From: Pisaster brevispinus
Taxonomy: Eukaryota; Echinodermata; Asteroidea; Forcipulatida; Asteriidae
Assembly (NCBI GenBank): GCA_023634235.1
Contig: JAMKCF010000002.1
Span: 15,247,091 to 15,311,090, forward strand
DNA: 64,000 nucleotides
Direction: 5' to 3'
Both the position numbers and the translations under genes were made by a program. The notes under the pieces are model-generated. The model was given only the letters and a program-made list of their open reading frames with translations, had not been told where the DNA came from and ran no database searches. The stretch's first letter is position 1, and every line of letters begins with the position of its first letter. This document shows positions 25,001-40,000 of the stretch, one piece after another.

Positions 25001-28000
25001 ACGTGGATTCGCTGTTCAGTGTGTTTAGACAGAAGAGACCCGGTCAGTTCGATCGGGTGGGGTGATGGTCAAACACAGATCTCCATGGCTGCTGTTGAAT
25101 TTGATGGAATTAAAACAGTTTAGAGGGTGGTTATCACGTCTATTAACACACACCATGCAACCACTTGACCTGCAGTAGTTTTACTTCTTCACAAAAAAAA
25201 CGTGCCGTTTGTGGCGTGTGTTTAATTTCTCAAAGCTGCTGTCGTGGAATTAAATGCTTAGCGAACACATCAGCTTAGCAGACTTTTACCTTGAGTCCAA
25301 TAAGACCTGTGGACCTACCAGATGCAATTTGTTCTTATGCCTTGTTGGTATTGCTAAGCAAAAGTATCTCTTCTTGTTGACTTTTTTATGCGGCGCTGCC
25401 CAACTTTTTTTCGTCCTTCAGACAGACAATTTTACCCCTCTAATTGTGTGCATTAAACCGTAGATTGCTGTCATCATTTATTCATTCTCTATCCTACTTT
25501 TCCATCTGACATGCAGGTATGGCCGCGTTGAAAGCGTGAAAATCACTGGTAAACGTGACACCGATGGGGGCCTGTCAGCATTCGTCGACTTTGTGGATAT
25601 AAATAGTGCGACCAAAGCACACGATGCACTCATCAAAATTGCAGAACGTGAACTGCGAATAGAGTACAATAACCCGGACTCCCTAATATCCGAGGATGCA
25701 ATAGGACATCGGGATTATGACGTGGGTCATGGACGGCATTCACGGTATGATGGTCGACGTGATGGGTAAGTCTAGTCCTAACCTTTAAAAAAAAAAGCCA
25801 AATTCGCTGTCCACTAATAATAAATATTCTACAAGTGTTTGATGCATAATGATTGGATTGTCGCAGAATATAATCACGAGGTGAAATATGGTCTGTTCCA
25901 TTTCACGAGGCGAATTGAAATGCCAGATTTAACCGAGTGATTGTGTTCTGCAACAATGCACGATGCATTCAAGATTTGTTTTGTAATACTCACACGCACA
26001 TATTAATAGGGAATGCACAACGACACAGTACCTTTAAACTTAAAAAAACAAAAAAAAAACAGGGGTCAACCATAAATTTGTTTAGAGGAAAAACTCTGTT
26101 CCTACTGTAGCCTTCAGACAGTTTATTTAGGTTCAAAAACTGGGCAAGGTTCCTCATGACCATGTCTTTCTGTTAATTGAACTACAAGGTAATAAAATCT
26201 GTTTATAGTTGATCTTTGAAAACTGCGTCTTAATGGAGTGGAGTCTGCTGATGATTGTGTCCAGCAGGATGCGTTCTTGATATTATTAGAAGGCACAGGC
26301 CTGAGACACAGGATGTTCCGATGTGACTCACCAAAGTCTCTGCAAACCAAATTACCTGTTCCGTAAGTTCTCTTTAAAGGGGCTTTCCACAAAACCAGAC
26401 TCTCTCGCAGGGGATTGGTTTGTTATTGTATTTTTGTACCTGCTGTGATCGAGACTAGCGATCGACTTCGGTAGTGGCGAGTGCAAGGCAGCGTTGATGA
26501 GTTACCGACAGCGGAGGTGACCGTGCTTGGTCGGATGGATTGCCAGCCTGTGGAAATTGACGGATGGGACACGCTTGGCATGGAACATGGGTTGGAAGCA
26601 CGTTCATTAACAACAGATGCTGTAGGACTTACACTCATGCTGTTGAGCTTTAATGCTTTGACTTAACCAGCAACTGAACCGACTTGACTGTATGAGTCAT
26701 GGAACTTACAACCATCCAACGCATAATGATAAACACTGAAAAAAGCAGAGCAATCTATCTGGCAGAATTAATGCAGGGTGCGGTCACGCAAATTCTTCAG
26801 TGAAGCAAAAACATGCATCCAGTGAAAGGATATATAAAAGGGGAAAGGTTCACATCCAGTGAAAGGCATGTCATGGTTAAGGGCGCCGTGCTCAAGCTGT
26901 GGTGTTTCTGATCGGCGGAGTGGGTTCGAGACCCGTATGTGGCACTTATGTCCTTGAGCAAGATACTTTACCACTATTGCTTTGTCCTTTGGATGGGACA
27001 TTAAGCTGTGTACAAGAATTGGTAGCACACCTAAAAGAGTAGGGGTTAACCCTGGTGTTTCTGGTTCATGTAGCAAGCATCTTTGTTTACCGGTTTGCTC
27101 AGGCTTGTGAGCCACAATGCACAGTGATTAAGTTCACTTATGGTGAGGCATCCTTGGTTTTATTACCAGGAATATAATACTACCAGTACTGCTATTACTA
27201 GTACTGCTGCTACAGTCTGTTAGTGTTAGATGAAATATCACACTGTTTCCTGTTCAAGATATTGCCATTCAGCATTGTTGTGATGCCTATGCTGTTTAAA
27301 AAAAGAATAATCTGAGTTCATAATCACAGGGTTTGCTTTTAAAGACACCCCAAAGAATGCTTGCTGTACATTTTTTCCCCTGGCAGTATCAAACTTCCCT
27401 TTTGTGCTATGAGCTGTTGTGGCCAGCTGTTGCTGTCTCGGCTCACTGCAAGTACTTGACTGACTAACTGGTGTTGACCTTGTCACGAGACTATTTTCCC
27501 CCCTCCAGAGAATGCATTAGGTCATCCACAGCTGGGTTTTATCACTGAATTATAAAAAAAAATGATGATCTTTATGGTGGATAATAAAACTTGTGTTCGA
27601 TATGAAACGGTTATGGATTTACAGTACCAGTAAGTTTGAAATATCATTTTGAGGTGGCAAGTTAATAAATTCTCTAGTTAGGTGGGAGGGAATCTCTCAG
27701 GCAGACAATTTCAAGGGATACAAAGGGTAAAGGGAAATTTGTTTGGAACTTTATGAGGTTGCCAGCATCTTTTTCATTTTCCTGGAGGGAAACAACAGTT
27801 TTTATTAAAATTTTCATTTTTTACATAAACCACTCTGATGATAAAAGTGTCCACGTCCACGGCACTAGGACACCATCCAGTGGGTGGTTGATGGAATCCA
27901 CTGGATGACTGGCGGAGGCAAACACTGGGTTCAACCTGCAGTTGAGGCAATGACGCCTTACACTTTAGGGTGTATGGCAGACAGCATTCACTGGGTGTTT

Positions 28001-31000
28001 GGCCAAGGACAGACATGGGGGTCTGGCCTACAATTCGAGGCAGTGTCGCCTTACACATTCAGGTGTATGTCCGATGGCATCCACTGGGTGTCTGGGTACT
28101 TTTGGTGCTTGTCAGGGCAAGGCGTTTTTCCCTTAATGAGGGAAAATCTGTACTGGGACATTTTAAAGGGCACTGACCAGGGGTGTTGAGGCAATTTTTG
28201 ATGTTGTGAAGTTTGAGGCCTGTGCACCATTTCATGCCTGGAATTTCATCTTTGAGATCGCAAGGCCATTTTCATTTTGCAAAGGGCAGGTCTTTTGGAA
28301 AATCTTAAGGTGTATTGATATTTTTTGAAGGGGCACCAAGGCCAAGACCAGGGCAACAGAGACCATGGCCTCTGTGGCCTTCCTGTAATTCCAGGCCTGT
28401 CATTTTGAAAAGTTAAAAACTCTCAGTCTAGTGGTTAACTGTTCCAAATGGTCAGTTTAAACTATCACAGTGAAATTCTTGGTAGTTGATAATTTGGTCC
28501 AAAATATGTTTTAAAAATGTCAAATTGTGTTGTGGGCAACCACAGTAGCCAAAACATAAATTTTTCCATTCATTTGTTTTTGGTTGATTTAATCCTAAGG
28601 GGGAAAAAAAAATTTCGTCAACTTTCCTGAGGGTTTCATTATTTCTACTGATGAAGCAGAAAAATGCGCACTTCCTGCTCACAGGTTTCCCCAGAAGAGT
28701 TGTTTCTCTCTTGTCTTTCGTGTTTATTCAGCCACAGGGAATTTAAGTGGTAAAATACCAGCATGTCTGACGACCGGTTTGCACATGTGAAAATAACAAA
28801 TCTATTGATAGAAAGTTATTATTGTTCCGGTAGAAAATGTGCACTCTTTGTTATTTTTTTAACTCAGAGCAAAGTTATTGTTCCATTACACCAAGTGTTA
28901 AGTGTTTTGTACTTTGTTTCAAAAGTTGTAGCCTCAAAATGAAATCATGAATATGCACATCAACAATTCCTTATTGTTGAGGTTTACTCTTAAGTTTGGT
29001 CTTAAGATGGGGGTTTATCATATCTAGTTATTTTTCAGAAGATTTTGTCAAATTATTTGTTGGTTGTTTGAAAAAAGTGAAACAAAAAACGTTTATAAAT
29101 AGCTGTGTGCTCGTGATGCTTCTAAATAAGTGTTCATTAAAAATTATGTTTTTTCATTTTTGTTACCCCAGGATTCAAGGATTTTTGTTTTTGTCGCCTA
29201 TTTATGTAACCTCTCCCAAATTATCTTCAAGGTTCCAATCCCAGCAAGAGACTTTAGGGCTACATTATATCATCTTTGTTAAAAGCTTTCCATTCATCAC
29301 CACATCCATTGCACTGGGCCCAATTTCATAGCGCTGCTTAACGGTAAGCCCATTTTTGTGCTAGCTTTAGCAGAAAAATGTGCTTAAGCGTTAAAGCGTA
29401 TTTCACAGGTTAGTAAGAAAGGCAGCCATCTTGTGCGTTCACCATGGATTTGCATCGTTACATCATTCATTTTCATAAAGCACCGGAAGGTTAGCATGCC
29501 CTTTCATGTGCTACGGTTATCAGCGCTATGAAATGGAAATCGCGCAGTAAGCACAAAATCAGCCGTTAAGCTGCTCTATGAAATTGGGCCCAGGTGCCAG
29601 GCCGTTTCCATGGCAGCCTAGGATCTTGCTTGCAACAAAACAACAAACCATGGTACTAATGAACTTATAAAAAAAACCTTGAAGCAATCATGGATTGAAA
29701 CGCATGATGTAAATTCACGTGGCAACAGATCCACAAGCACGTGCCTAATGCGCTGGTTAGCTTCAGAAGAAACATGAAATATTAATTGCTTTTTTGTTAT
29801 TAAACGCCTACTCACTTGACGAATATTGTGGGGAAATATTAAGCACATCGGCATGTCTTTTTGAAAGCTTCCCCCCCCCCCCCCCCGGACCCTCTCCCTG
29901 TTTGTGTTTGCTGATACAAGTTGGGGCTCAGGTTTTCTGATGTGGTATGTTTTCATAGTGTGTTTTTCAAAAGGGTAGCTAAAATGAGGATTGTGATCAC
30001 TGTTTCCTTGCTTCATGTAAGTAGGTCTCAGGCCTGGAATTTCAGCTTTGAGAGGGCAAGACCATTTTTTATTTTGCAAAGGGCACTTTCATTGGAAAAT
30101 CTTAAAGTCTATGGGAAACTTTTGAAAGGGCTTCGATGCCAAGTCCAGGGCCATGGTCTCCTTGGGCTTTCTGTAGTTGCAAGGTTGTACTTTTTTATCT
30201 GTACAATTGTTATCAGTAGATTTTACTGTAGTACTTGATGATTATAGAGTAGCTTAATTTAGCTCTTTACTTTTGTATGTACTGTACATACAGTGGCTGC
30301 AGAGTCAATATAATAGAAAGCCTGGTTTTGTTGCTGTTGTGACCAAAAGACAGAGAGGTTAAAAGCAAATTACTTGCCATGTCACGTTCCATTTTGAATT
30401 TTCAATAGAGAAAAATCGTGTGACAAATACTGTAGGTAAACAGTGGCTGGAAGCGCAGCCAAGTAATGTCACCAAGTGAGTACATTGTGCACACGTGGCA
30501 CCATGACTGTGTTCGTGTGTAATTGTTGGGAGTATTTACCCATGATATCAAATAATGCCTGGCCACAAAAAAGCTCCGGTCTGTGCGATGAATCACACAA
30601 AACCATAATGCGGATGCGGTGTTTGGGGCTGCAGCGCAATATATTTGCATGACAGTGGCACAATGCATCTACATGAAATATTTATGCCGACATATTTAAA
30701 GGGACGTCAGTGATGTTATATAGGCTTGGAATTACACAGAGGGCACAGAGGCTATGGCCTCTGTTGGCCCCTTTCAAAAGCTTCACATAGACTGTAACAT
30801 TTTCCAATGGAAGTGCCCTTTTTTAAATTGACGATGCCCTTGCCTGCAAAGGTGAAATTCCAGGCCCAGAATGCACATTAGAAAACTCACAAGCAATGCA
30901 AAAATGGCATGGTACTCTTCAGTCATCTGCATTTAATTCAACTTTAACAACAGTCTGCTGATTATTGGTAGGCTTACATATTTATTTATTGCAAAACAAT

Positions 31001-34000
31001 AAATGTGGTATTGGCCTCAGTTTTCGACCCTAGCAAAGTCTTTCTGATCGGCTAAATAAAAACAAAACACAGCACACACACACACAGTTATCTTTATTGC
31101 AAAAATATTGTTAATGGTGTCTGCATGTTAGGACCTCATTAGGGTCTTTCTCAAAGGCTAAATGACAACACAACACAATCATACAGGCATCTTTATAGTT
31201 TATTGCAAACAAATATTGTGAATGGCCTCATGGTAGGACTCTATGGGAGTCTTTTTCAAATGAGTTTATTTATTTGTTACGTGTTAAGAGTCTGCGATCC
31301 TGTATTGGAAATCGCTGGTCAGATATGTGAAACTCTTCTTTCTCCTTTATGAAATGAGATTCTTGAAACTAGTCCTATTGTACTATCACCAGACTTATCA
31401 CAATAAATGTAAAATATTAACTTGTCTGTACGTTTACTTCATTGATTATAATCTACACTGTAATTCCAACTAAGTCTGATTGTCCATGCGATCCATGACT
31501 TTGCACTATGGATCTTTCTATTAACAGTTCCAATCACTGATTCCTCTCTTCCTCAGCCAATCCCGTCATGCGAACTTTGACCCCTCATCCAAACAGCTAG
31601 CAATTTACCTAACCCCCGCCTGAGCGCCCCCCCCCCCATCATCAGGGTCAGCCAGAGTGCACACACACCCCAGCCGTGTCCCTGCACTCTTAGGGCTTCA
31701 TTTTCAAAACAAGACCGGTGTTACATAGATTTCAGAATCCCTGAACAACAAGAGTGGCTGCCAGTCTCTATTCACCGATCCCCCCCATTGTCTGGCTGTG
31801 CGGAGTGTTTTTGTTTCCTTGAGTAGGTGTTCTCAGGGACATAGTGCCAAGCTGCGCTACAACTTACAAGTGGTTTTCAAATCCTATGGTTTTTGTACCC
31901 ATGCGAAAAAAAACCCCACCCCACTATAAATCTTTTTAGAAATGTCAGGCAGCTTTAGGTATTTTCTATTGCAGCTCTCAACTCCAATGATATTTTCAAT
32001 TATATACTCGCATTCCGGTTTTAACAAAAAAAGTCAAAACATCAAAAGAGCTTTTCATTTTTTAGAGTAAATACCAAACTGTATTTATGTGAAATTGTGA
32101 ATGCCTACGTTGTAGTAGTAGTGAAAACACCAGTGAATCTATACCACACTAGATAGCATACCCATGGTTGGTTCTATTTTTACTGCTGAACACAGCTCTA
32201 ATCTGACATGAAGTTTATGCTTTCAAAATCGGTGTGATTCATTGACTATCATTTTTTCTCTGCACCAAACCATAAGGGATAGTTTTGTTGGTGCTATGCA
32301 GTTTTTTCCTTTACATTACAAAAGTTGCCTGTCATAGTGTGTGTGATTGTTCATGTATTTTTTTGACCTGCCCCAGTTTAACAGTGATTTTGTTTACCAA
32401 CATTACTGTGTGGGAGGGAAGGGTGGGAGAATGTGTTACATTGTATTACTATTAGTACGTAAAGTAATACATTTAGGATGCACATGTATAACATTACAAT
32501 GTGTTACATTCTTGTACAATATTTTTTACACTCCTTGTTATTGTTTGGTTTGAGGATTTTACCATCTACCTTACTCGAACATTCATTACCAAAACCACAG
32601 TCTGAGAGGCAATTCTAAATGTTCCTGTTTGTCAGGGAACAATTTGCTACAAAATGTATATCTTGCATGCAAAAGATATGTCTCACAAGTAATTGGGACA
32701 GCATGTAAATAGCAACCCTCACAGTGTCATCGTTTTCACTAAGAACCTTATAAAAAAAAAATTAAAAGGCGTGATTGAGATGTACATGTGCAATACTTAC
32801 AATGTAAGCCACGTTTTGCAGTTTAAGACCTCTCCTATGATTCTGTTAAAGTTTAACCTCTCAATTGACTTACTAGTTTCTTTAAAAAATTTGGCTAATT
32901 GCCATTGATCATTAGTCAAAGATATGTTTCTCTTCGTGAAACCTCATAAGTGAGATGACCTATTTATACACCCATCTGTATAACGGGTTTTAACGTAGGA
33001 AAGGGACGTGCATGTGTCATCTGATCACACCCACACCGACATGTGGCTTTTTCTGGAAAATGTAAAATTGATTTGACCTACCTCTACGCTATTCTGTTGC
33101 AAAAATTGCATGCATATTTAGGTGGAAAATGCAAAATGCAATTATTTAGATACACCCTTCCTGTATTAATCAATAATTTTTCATTTTACCATATGTGGCT
33201 CTTGGTGAAAACGGTGAGGGCATGTTTATTTCTGAAGCGTTATTATATATTTTGGAAATCGTTAACTTGCACACCAGATGATAAAAATAGCCTTTGTTGC
33301 ACCTTGTCTGGCTTCTTGCCACAGGCAAGGAGTGTAGTGATCATGGGTTTAGATTTTCTGTAGGTTTTTATTCATGCTCTAATTGTTAGGAAATAAGCCT
33401 GCCTCTCAAGGGATTGGCTTGTGGACTGTTAGTAATACCAGAGGTCAGGGAATTTTCTGAATCAGAGTGAAACCAATTATTTTTGTAACACTGACCAAAT
33501 CCTTAGGAAAGTTGTTGAAATCCAAAATCATATTGGCGGTGATTTACATGTATCGGCCCACAATTCGCGCGTAACGCCCCGATATGCTAGCTTGTGCATG
33601 GGGAGAACACTGATAATGTTGAATGTAAAAATGCCTTTGCCATTCGGTCGTAACATTTTGCAGATTAGGAACATGTTGATGTTGAATACTATGCCTGTCT
33701 GATAGGAGTGGCTTGGAATTGCATCATGTTGACTGTTCCAGCTTGATATTTGTCCAGAGCAATAATAAGCTCTAAAAATAGAACTCATTAAAAAAATAAT
33801 AATACATAATCCGTTCTGAGTACTGTAATTATAATGTTCAGAAACTATTGCAAATTCTAGCAATGAAAGGGAAAGTTAATTTACTGCAAGGTTGTCCACT
33901 GTGTTTTTATGGTTTCACATTCAAATCGTTTACACTGGGCCTTGGCTTGTACTGGGTAAAGAACAGAAAGCCTGTAAATAATTAGATTCAGTCAGTCCAT

Positions 34001-37000
34001 TCAAACATCTGAGGTTATTTTTATGACTTACTTTCTGAAAAGGTTCGAAATACTTTAATTAACTTGATGTACAATGTACTTGTACTCATCCAGCACTTGT
34101 CCTTTGTGTGTGCCATAATGAATTGAGTGCATAAAAACGCTCACCCTCAAATGGAATCTGTTTTTTTTTTGGGTCACCATTCTCTGTTAATTTTTCATTC
34201 ACTGTGGCCGTCAGCTTGCGGTTGGCGTCAATAGTCCCATAACTAAGACTTGACCTTTTCAGGAGGGAAGATATATACGTGGACTGTATGTTTAAAAAGA
34301 GGACCGAATGCATAGTGTAGCCGCAGGGGGAAATTTTGTGTACTTAAAAAAAAATGCGTCTTTCACATTGAAATCCTTCTGCTGACTGTGATGGGTCATG
34401 CAGCCACTAGAGTTCTCTTTTTGTGTCGTTGCTTCAAGAAGACGCTGTCGATTATTGATGATGGTTTTTGTTTACATATGAGGGGGAGTTTAATCTAATA
34501 TTAGACTGGGAGGCCGTGCGACGGGAATGTTTGTTTATCTCATGAAGGATTGTAATGATGTTCCTCCCATCCATCTTTTTCAGGCAGGAGGATCGTCAAA
34601 ATTGTCAAAAGGAAGTTGGGCGGTTTAGATGATTTGGGTTTTTATCTCTGCACAGGTTGAAGAGACGGGTTTTTATTTGATTTTATTCATTGCCGTCTTG
34701 GATGGACCTAGCTCTGTGTCATGGAGAGACCTAATATAAATTTTCTCACCTTTCAAAATATTCAACGTCTGTTCATGTTTAGTCTGTAGACAGTTAAAGA
34801 AAAAAGAAAAGAAAAAAAAAAAAAACCTCAAATTTAAAATTTGCTTTAAAAAACCTAACAATGTACATTACATGTACACGCAGGTTTTGAAAATTTATAT
34901 GAGCTAAATAAATGCATTTTTATCAAAGTATTAATGTCAAAAGAAATGTTAAAAATTGTTTATGTATCTATTTTTTGTTATTCTGAATTTAAAGGAAAAA
35001 TCAAATCCCCAAACCCCCACAGTTATTACAAATGAGAGACATTTACATGGATGCAGGACTATCCTACATGTACAGACCAGCCAGTTTCTTACCGCGCATC
35101 ATGCATACACTAACCGTACCAGTACATTCTGTGGTGTGTTACCAAGGCCTAGATTTATTCATTCCTCACATCTGCCAGCATACCTCGGGGAGTACGGCTG
35201 TAATATTTAATGAGTTTGACATTTCCAATCAGCGATCTACAGTACGCTTTGGCTGTATGCGGCTGGATGTTGTCCCAGCGATGATGATCACTGCAGCCAG
35301 CCAGGGCAGCAGATTCATAAGTGTGTCATAATCTCTAGCTAGGGCTCGGGCTGGGGTTGGGAATATCTACGCACCAATAGACAAACAATCAAGCAATCTG
35401 CCGAGGAAACGCTGGCCAATCACTTATGGATTGGATGAAGGGTCGATCTGAGGCGGGAGTGATATTTGTTCTTATATTTTGAGTGGTAATATTATATTGG
35501 GTTTGGGAAGTTTCCGTCACTATTGATGTTTCAGTGGTGTGATTGATGCAATTGGGTTGATGTTTAGTGAAATTTAAGAGTGCGTAGATGTAACCAACCC
35601 ACAGAATTTAAAAGCAGTGCTTTACACCCAAGTTAAACTCGAAAAATCAGGCATTTACTTTGAACATGTTTATTTTATCTGACAATGGGCTCTTGGTTTA
35701 TGCTCATAATTGTACACCTTACAAGTATGATATTCATACAGTAGGTTGGCTTTTCTTTGATGGTCACAAAAACATAGGGGATGTCTGCACATACTCAGTT
35801 ATTTATGTTTGATAGTAAACAAGTGGAAAACTATGTTTCTAAACAATGAGTATTCGTACAGGGAGTGAGTTAGTGCAGCGATGTTGAAAGGCGATTTATT
35901 CAGACTGAGCATGTTCTGTGCACACTAAATGCTGTTGTATTGAGAAGAAAATTTGAATTTTTGAGTAGCAACTCACATTCACCATTCACTGATTTACTCA
36001 GTATTTCCCAACAAATTTATAATATGCACGATTCGCATATATTCAATAAAAAGTGGAAATTTTGTTTGTAACGTCCCAGTGTTGTAAATATACATATAAT
36101 ACAGAGTGTTATTAAGGTCGGCGCATCCAAGTTTTTTTTTTATAGTCCGTTGTTACTTTGGGTAAGCTCAGGGCTTTTAAGATCCCTGAAGCTCTTATTC
36201 CATTAAACCATTACAGCTAATGCACTACCCATTTACACAAAAGTACTCTGTCCTGAAGGGGCAGGATTATTAGTAGGTAGGAAGCCCTGCCACACTATTC
36301 TGGGTTCTGACATTTCCCTGGCTCACAATGATAAAGTGACTTTGTAGTGCAAATTGGTGGAATGTTCGCGTTGGCTTGAATAACACTTTATATGTTTACA
36401 CTTTCACAAGTTAGTAGTGGAGAAGTTGTGTGCATGTGCGCCATAAAAAAACAAAATTGAGTGTCATGCCTTAGCCTGAATCTTCAGTAGGCAACAGAGG
36501 CAGTTGTCGCCTCTTTGCCTGTGGTACATTGCCCCCGGTGCCCCATGTCATTTCCCCAATGATAAAGTGACTTTGTAGTGCAAATTGGTGGAATGTTCGC
36601 GTTGGTTTGAATAACACTTTATATGTTTACACTTTCACAAGTTAGTAGTGGAGAAGTTGTGTACATGTACGCCATTAAAAAACAAAATTGAGTGTCATGC
36701 CTAAGCCTGAATCTTCAGTGGGCAATAGAGGCCTCTTTGCCTGTGGTACTTTGCCCTGGTGCCCCATGTCATTTCCTGGTGCCCCTTGAACTGTTTCTAA
36801 AGAAAGTTACTTTTTTCTTATAGGAGTGGCCATAAAATATATCGATAAAAAACTGTCTGTACATGTACCTTACAAGAACAGAGTATTGGGCCAGACAGGA
36901 CCCATGTATCATTGAAAAGTTGACATGATGATTCAGAGATTTATTTATTTGTTTACTTTGTTTTTGGATTGGGTTTTTTTTTTTGGGGGGGGGAGGGGAC

Positions 37001-40000
37001 ATATTGGCTGAATCAAATCAATTCAAATCGATTTCGTTATCAGTATTTCAAAAGTTGCTTTAAAAAGTATTCTTTTCTTCCTGTTTTTTTTTAAATTTTA
37101 TTTTTAGCCCCGATTTGATTTTAGATATATTGAGAGTGTACTTGACAGTCTTGTGTTGTTGTTTTTATGACTGCCTTCTTAACAAGCTGCGGGAAAAAAA
37201 TTGTTACTTTTTCAGTTCACCGAATTTTAAGTGGACTATTACAGGCCGTCTGTGATAATCTGATGTTGTAGTTTTGTTTATGTACAATCTGCCTACCCAT
37301 CACTGGAGTGTACACTGTACACTGTACAACAGTTAATGGATCAGCTCAAATGGTTCACTAGCACAAGGTGTAAGTAGGGCAAGTTTTAGAAGGAAGAGTA
37401 GTCACTTGTGACCATGATTACAAAATTGTTTCCAGCCTGCCCAAATCGACCCCCGATTCGTTCAGCAAATACATGTGGTGTGGAGATGTGCTTGAAGCGG
37501 TAAACACATTGTGTTGTATTTTTGTCATGGGAGAGTGCACAAAAAGGCTGTACTGTGATTATTTTCAGACAATATTCCTCGGGAAGGTATTTTTGTTTAG
37601 CGACTGACGTCAACGGAAGTTCAGAAGTGAGAAATAGGCCGTGTCTACACAGTCACACACCACGGGGAAATATTTCATTTTCTATCCGCGAGGAAGTGGA
37701 AGTTGAGACCTCTAGTTGATGGATCTCAACGGTTTTGCCCGTTAAGCAGAAGGAAAGAGACTTGTTCCCTTTTTACAGTGCCAAGATGAGATGTGATTTA
37801 ACTGGAGTCGGTCTAATGTTTCATCGGAGTTCGGAGCAGCCAATCATTCTCTTGCGTTATTCGTGCTAACTCTGTCAGCAATTGCGGGGGTGTACCCATC
37901 CCAGTACTCCTTGTTTCCATTTGGGTCCAACACAAACAGAATTTGCAAATCAATTTCTGGGTCGGCACAGCACCTGAAATTGATTAAATTGATTGGAAGG
38001 GGGGGGGGGGGGGGCCGCTCTATCATCATAGTAGTACGTTGTACGCTTTCGGCTATGTAGACTAGACCCTTGAGTGGTGATGGCCTTTTAATAGTCAGAG
38101 GCACATGGGGCTGGCTCAACGAGGAGGAAGGGTGTGTAATGAGTAATTGTGGCTGAACAAGGCTTGGGCTGCCTTTGCTTGATGGTGAATGTCCACAGTA
38201 TCTTGTGTGCGTACATGTACACAGCACTTTGTAATTATCACGGTATACTAAAAACATTCCAGTATAAAAATACTTTAATACAAACATTAAGACAAATTAA
38301 TAAAATCCAGTGCTTGGATCTTAACCTGGCACATTTCATTTATCATCTTTGATCATATTCTTATACATGCCTTTGGTTTTCAAGAAGGAGCACTGTATAC
38401 ATTGTCCTGTTAGACACTTGCATTCGTTATTTCTTTAGCCAACTTGCAAATTTCAGTGCCGGAGGAGTCTCTTTTGATTCTCGCCGGAGACAAATGAAGA
38501 TTGACCGAGGCAACCCTCAATTTCGAAATTTCTTTTTTTCATTTCTCCGGATCGCAATTGAAGATCAAGCTACACGTCTGACTCGATTAATCAGTTCCCA
38601 TCTTTGGAAGCGTTGGCTGGCAATTACACGGTGCCTTCATTTTGCCCCCCGATCCAGGGCAGCGGTCTCAGCGAGGGGAGAGACTGTGATTGAGGGCTGA
38701 TGAACTCATCAATGCCAGCAAATCCCTCAGAATAATTGCAATCAGATTTGATGAAAACACAAACAATGTGGGAGAGAGAAAGAGAGCGAGAGAGAGAGAG
38801 AGAGAGAGAGGGAGATAGACAGAGGGGAAACAATAACAAAATTTTTCACGAGTGGAATTAGTACAAAATTGCACATACATTTGTTAAGATTATCAAGAAA
38901 TATAACCCCCCTGATACAATCTGGAATGTAAAAAAACAAAACAACTATTAATCAGACATGATATGTTGTAAATTTTTAATCAGAAAGGGTATAAAGTAAA
39001 CAGAGATGGCTAACAGGGCTAGAATATTCAGTTGGTAGAGTCCATCTGGAGGTCGCAGTTTCAAAGGGTACGTTCAGACGAGGAGTTAAACTAGCCCTTA
39101 ATCCAAAAGTGCTAAAATAACCCTCCGTTGGAACGCAAAAATCCGGTCCGCGAGGGTCAATTTGACCCAGAGAACTGGGCTAAACTAAACCTCAAAAAAT
39201 GTTGGATTAGCGTAACTTAGCCCAGGTTTTACGACCAACCCCCCGCTGCGAGGCCCAAGAAACCATCGTTGGAACGCAACTGACCTGCTACATCCGGTCT
39301 ATTTTATTCCATGCGACCTCTCCACACAGAAGGTTACGTCATCATAACCACATGTGTCGCGAGCATCGATGGGACGTAAATTGAAGTACCTGATTGGTCC
39401 GCTTCCGGGAAAGGTTGTGTATTATTCATGATACTCACAGCGTGCCTGTGTACTGCTGTCGGACGGAACTGCATGGGCCAGTCCGTAAAATAGTCTGGCT
39501 ACAAGAATCCTGCTTAGTGTGCCCGCAATAAACGGAAGTATAACAGGTACCATACGCACTTCGTTGGTCTGAGTTTTATTGTACGAGAAAGGTGATTAGT
39601 CAGTGTATTTTCTACAATAAGCAGTGGCCAATGAGGTATCCGCTCTGATAAATCCGTGCAGATTGTCACGTTCTTGAATTCTTCCGAAAACTAAGCTAAG
39701 AAATGCCTTGTTTTTTAATGAGATCCCGACTGTTTCGCGAAGTGTCAAGATTATCATGACTTTTCAAGAACAAGATGAACATTTAAGCTATGTAATTATG
39801 TGTAACTTGTTTCTGCCGGGAATTTCTGAAAGTTAAGTAACACATTTTTTAGTGACCGTTGGCGTTTCTTTTGAAGTTTTGTCACATCAACGTTTTTGTT
39901 TTCGCCCAAAAACTTCTTGAATCAGCGTAAGAAAACTTATTTTGTGAGTTACATTGTCAGTTTCACTCTTCATCTCTGATTTCATCCAAGTGTACTGTTA

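Larger units (their letters stand above)
1067..25516 (+). other. spen intron 1 (about 24.4 kb)
   Basis: The intron is bounded by GTGAGT and tgcag, phase 2. It holds repeats and candidate regulatory DNA annotated separately. No exon with homology was found. The stretches 1067-2690, 3780-5050, 5130-6100, 10400-11650, 13740-15100, 15140-17760, 21130-23260 and 24450-25516 are AT-rich with simple-sequence patches, and I recognise no gene or clear repeat boundary in them. Confidence 0.9.

Noticed and set aside
36769..37002. Lysine/proline-rich minus-strand frame
   Set aside because: It is a translation of T and G homopolymers (36970-37000), with no other support.
38624..38939. Serine/leucine-rich minus-strand frames
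   Set aside because: They are translations of the GA microsatellite at 38770-38818.
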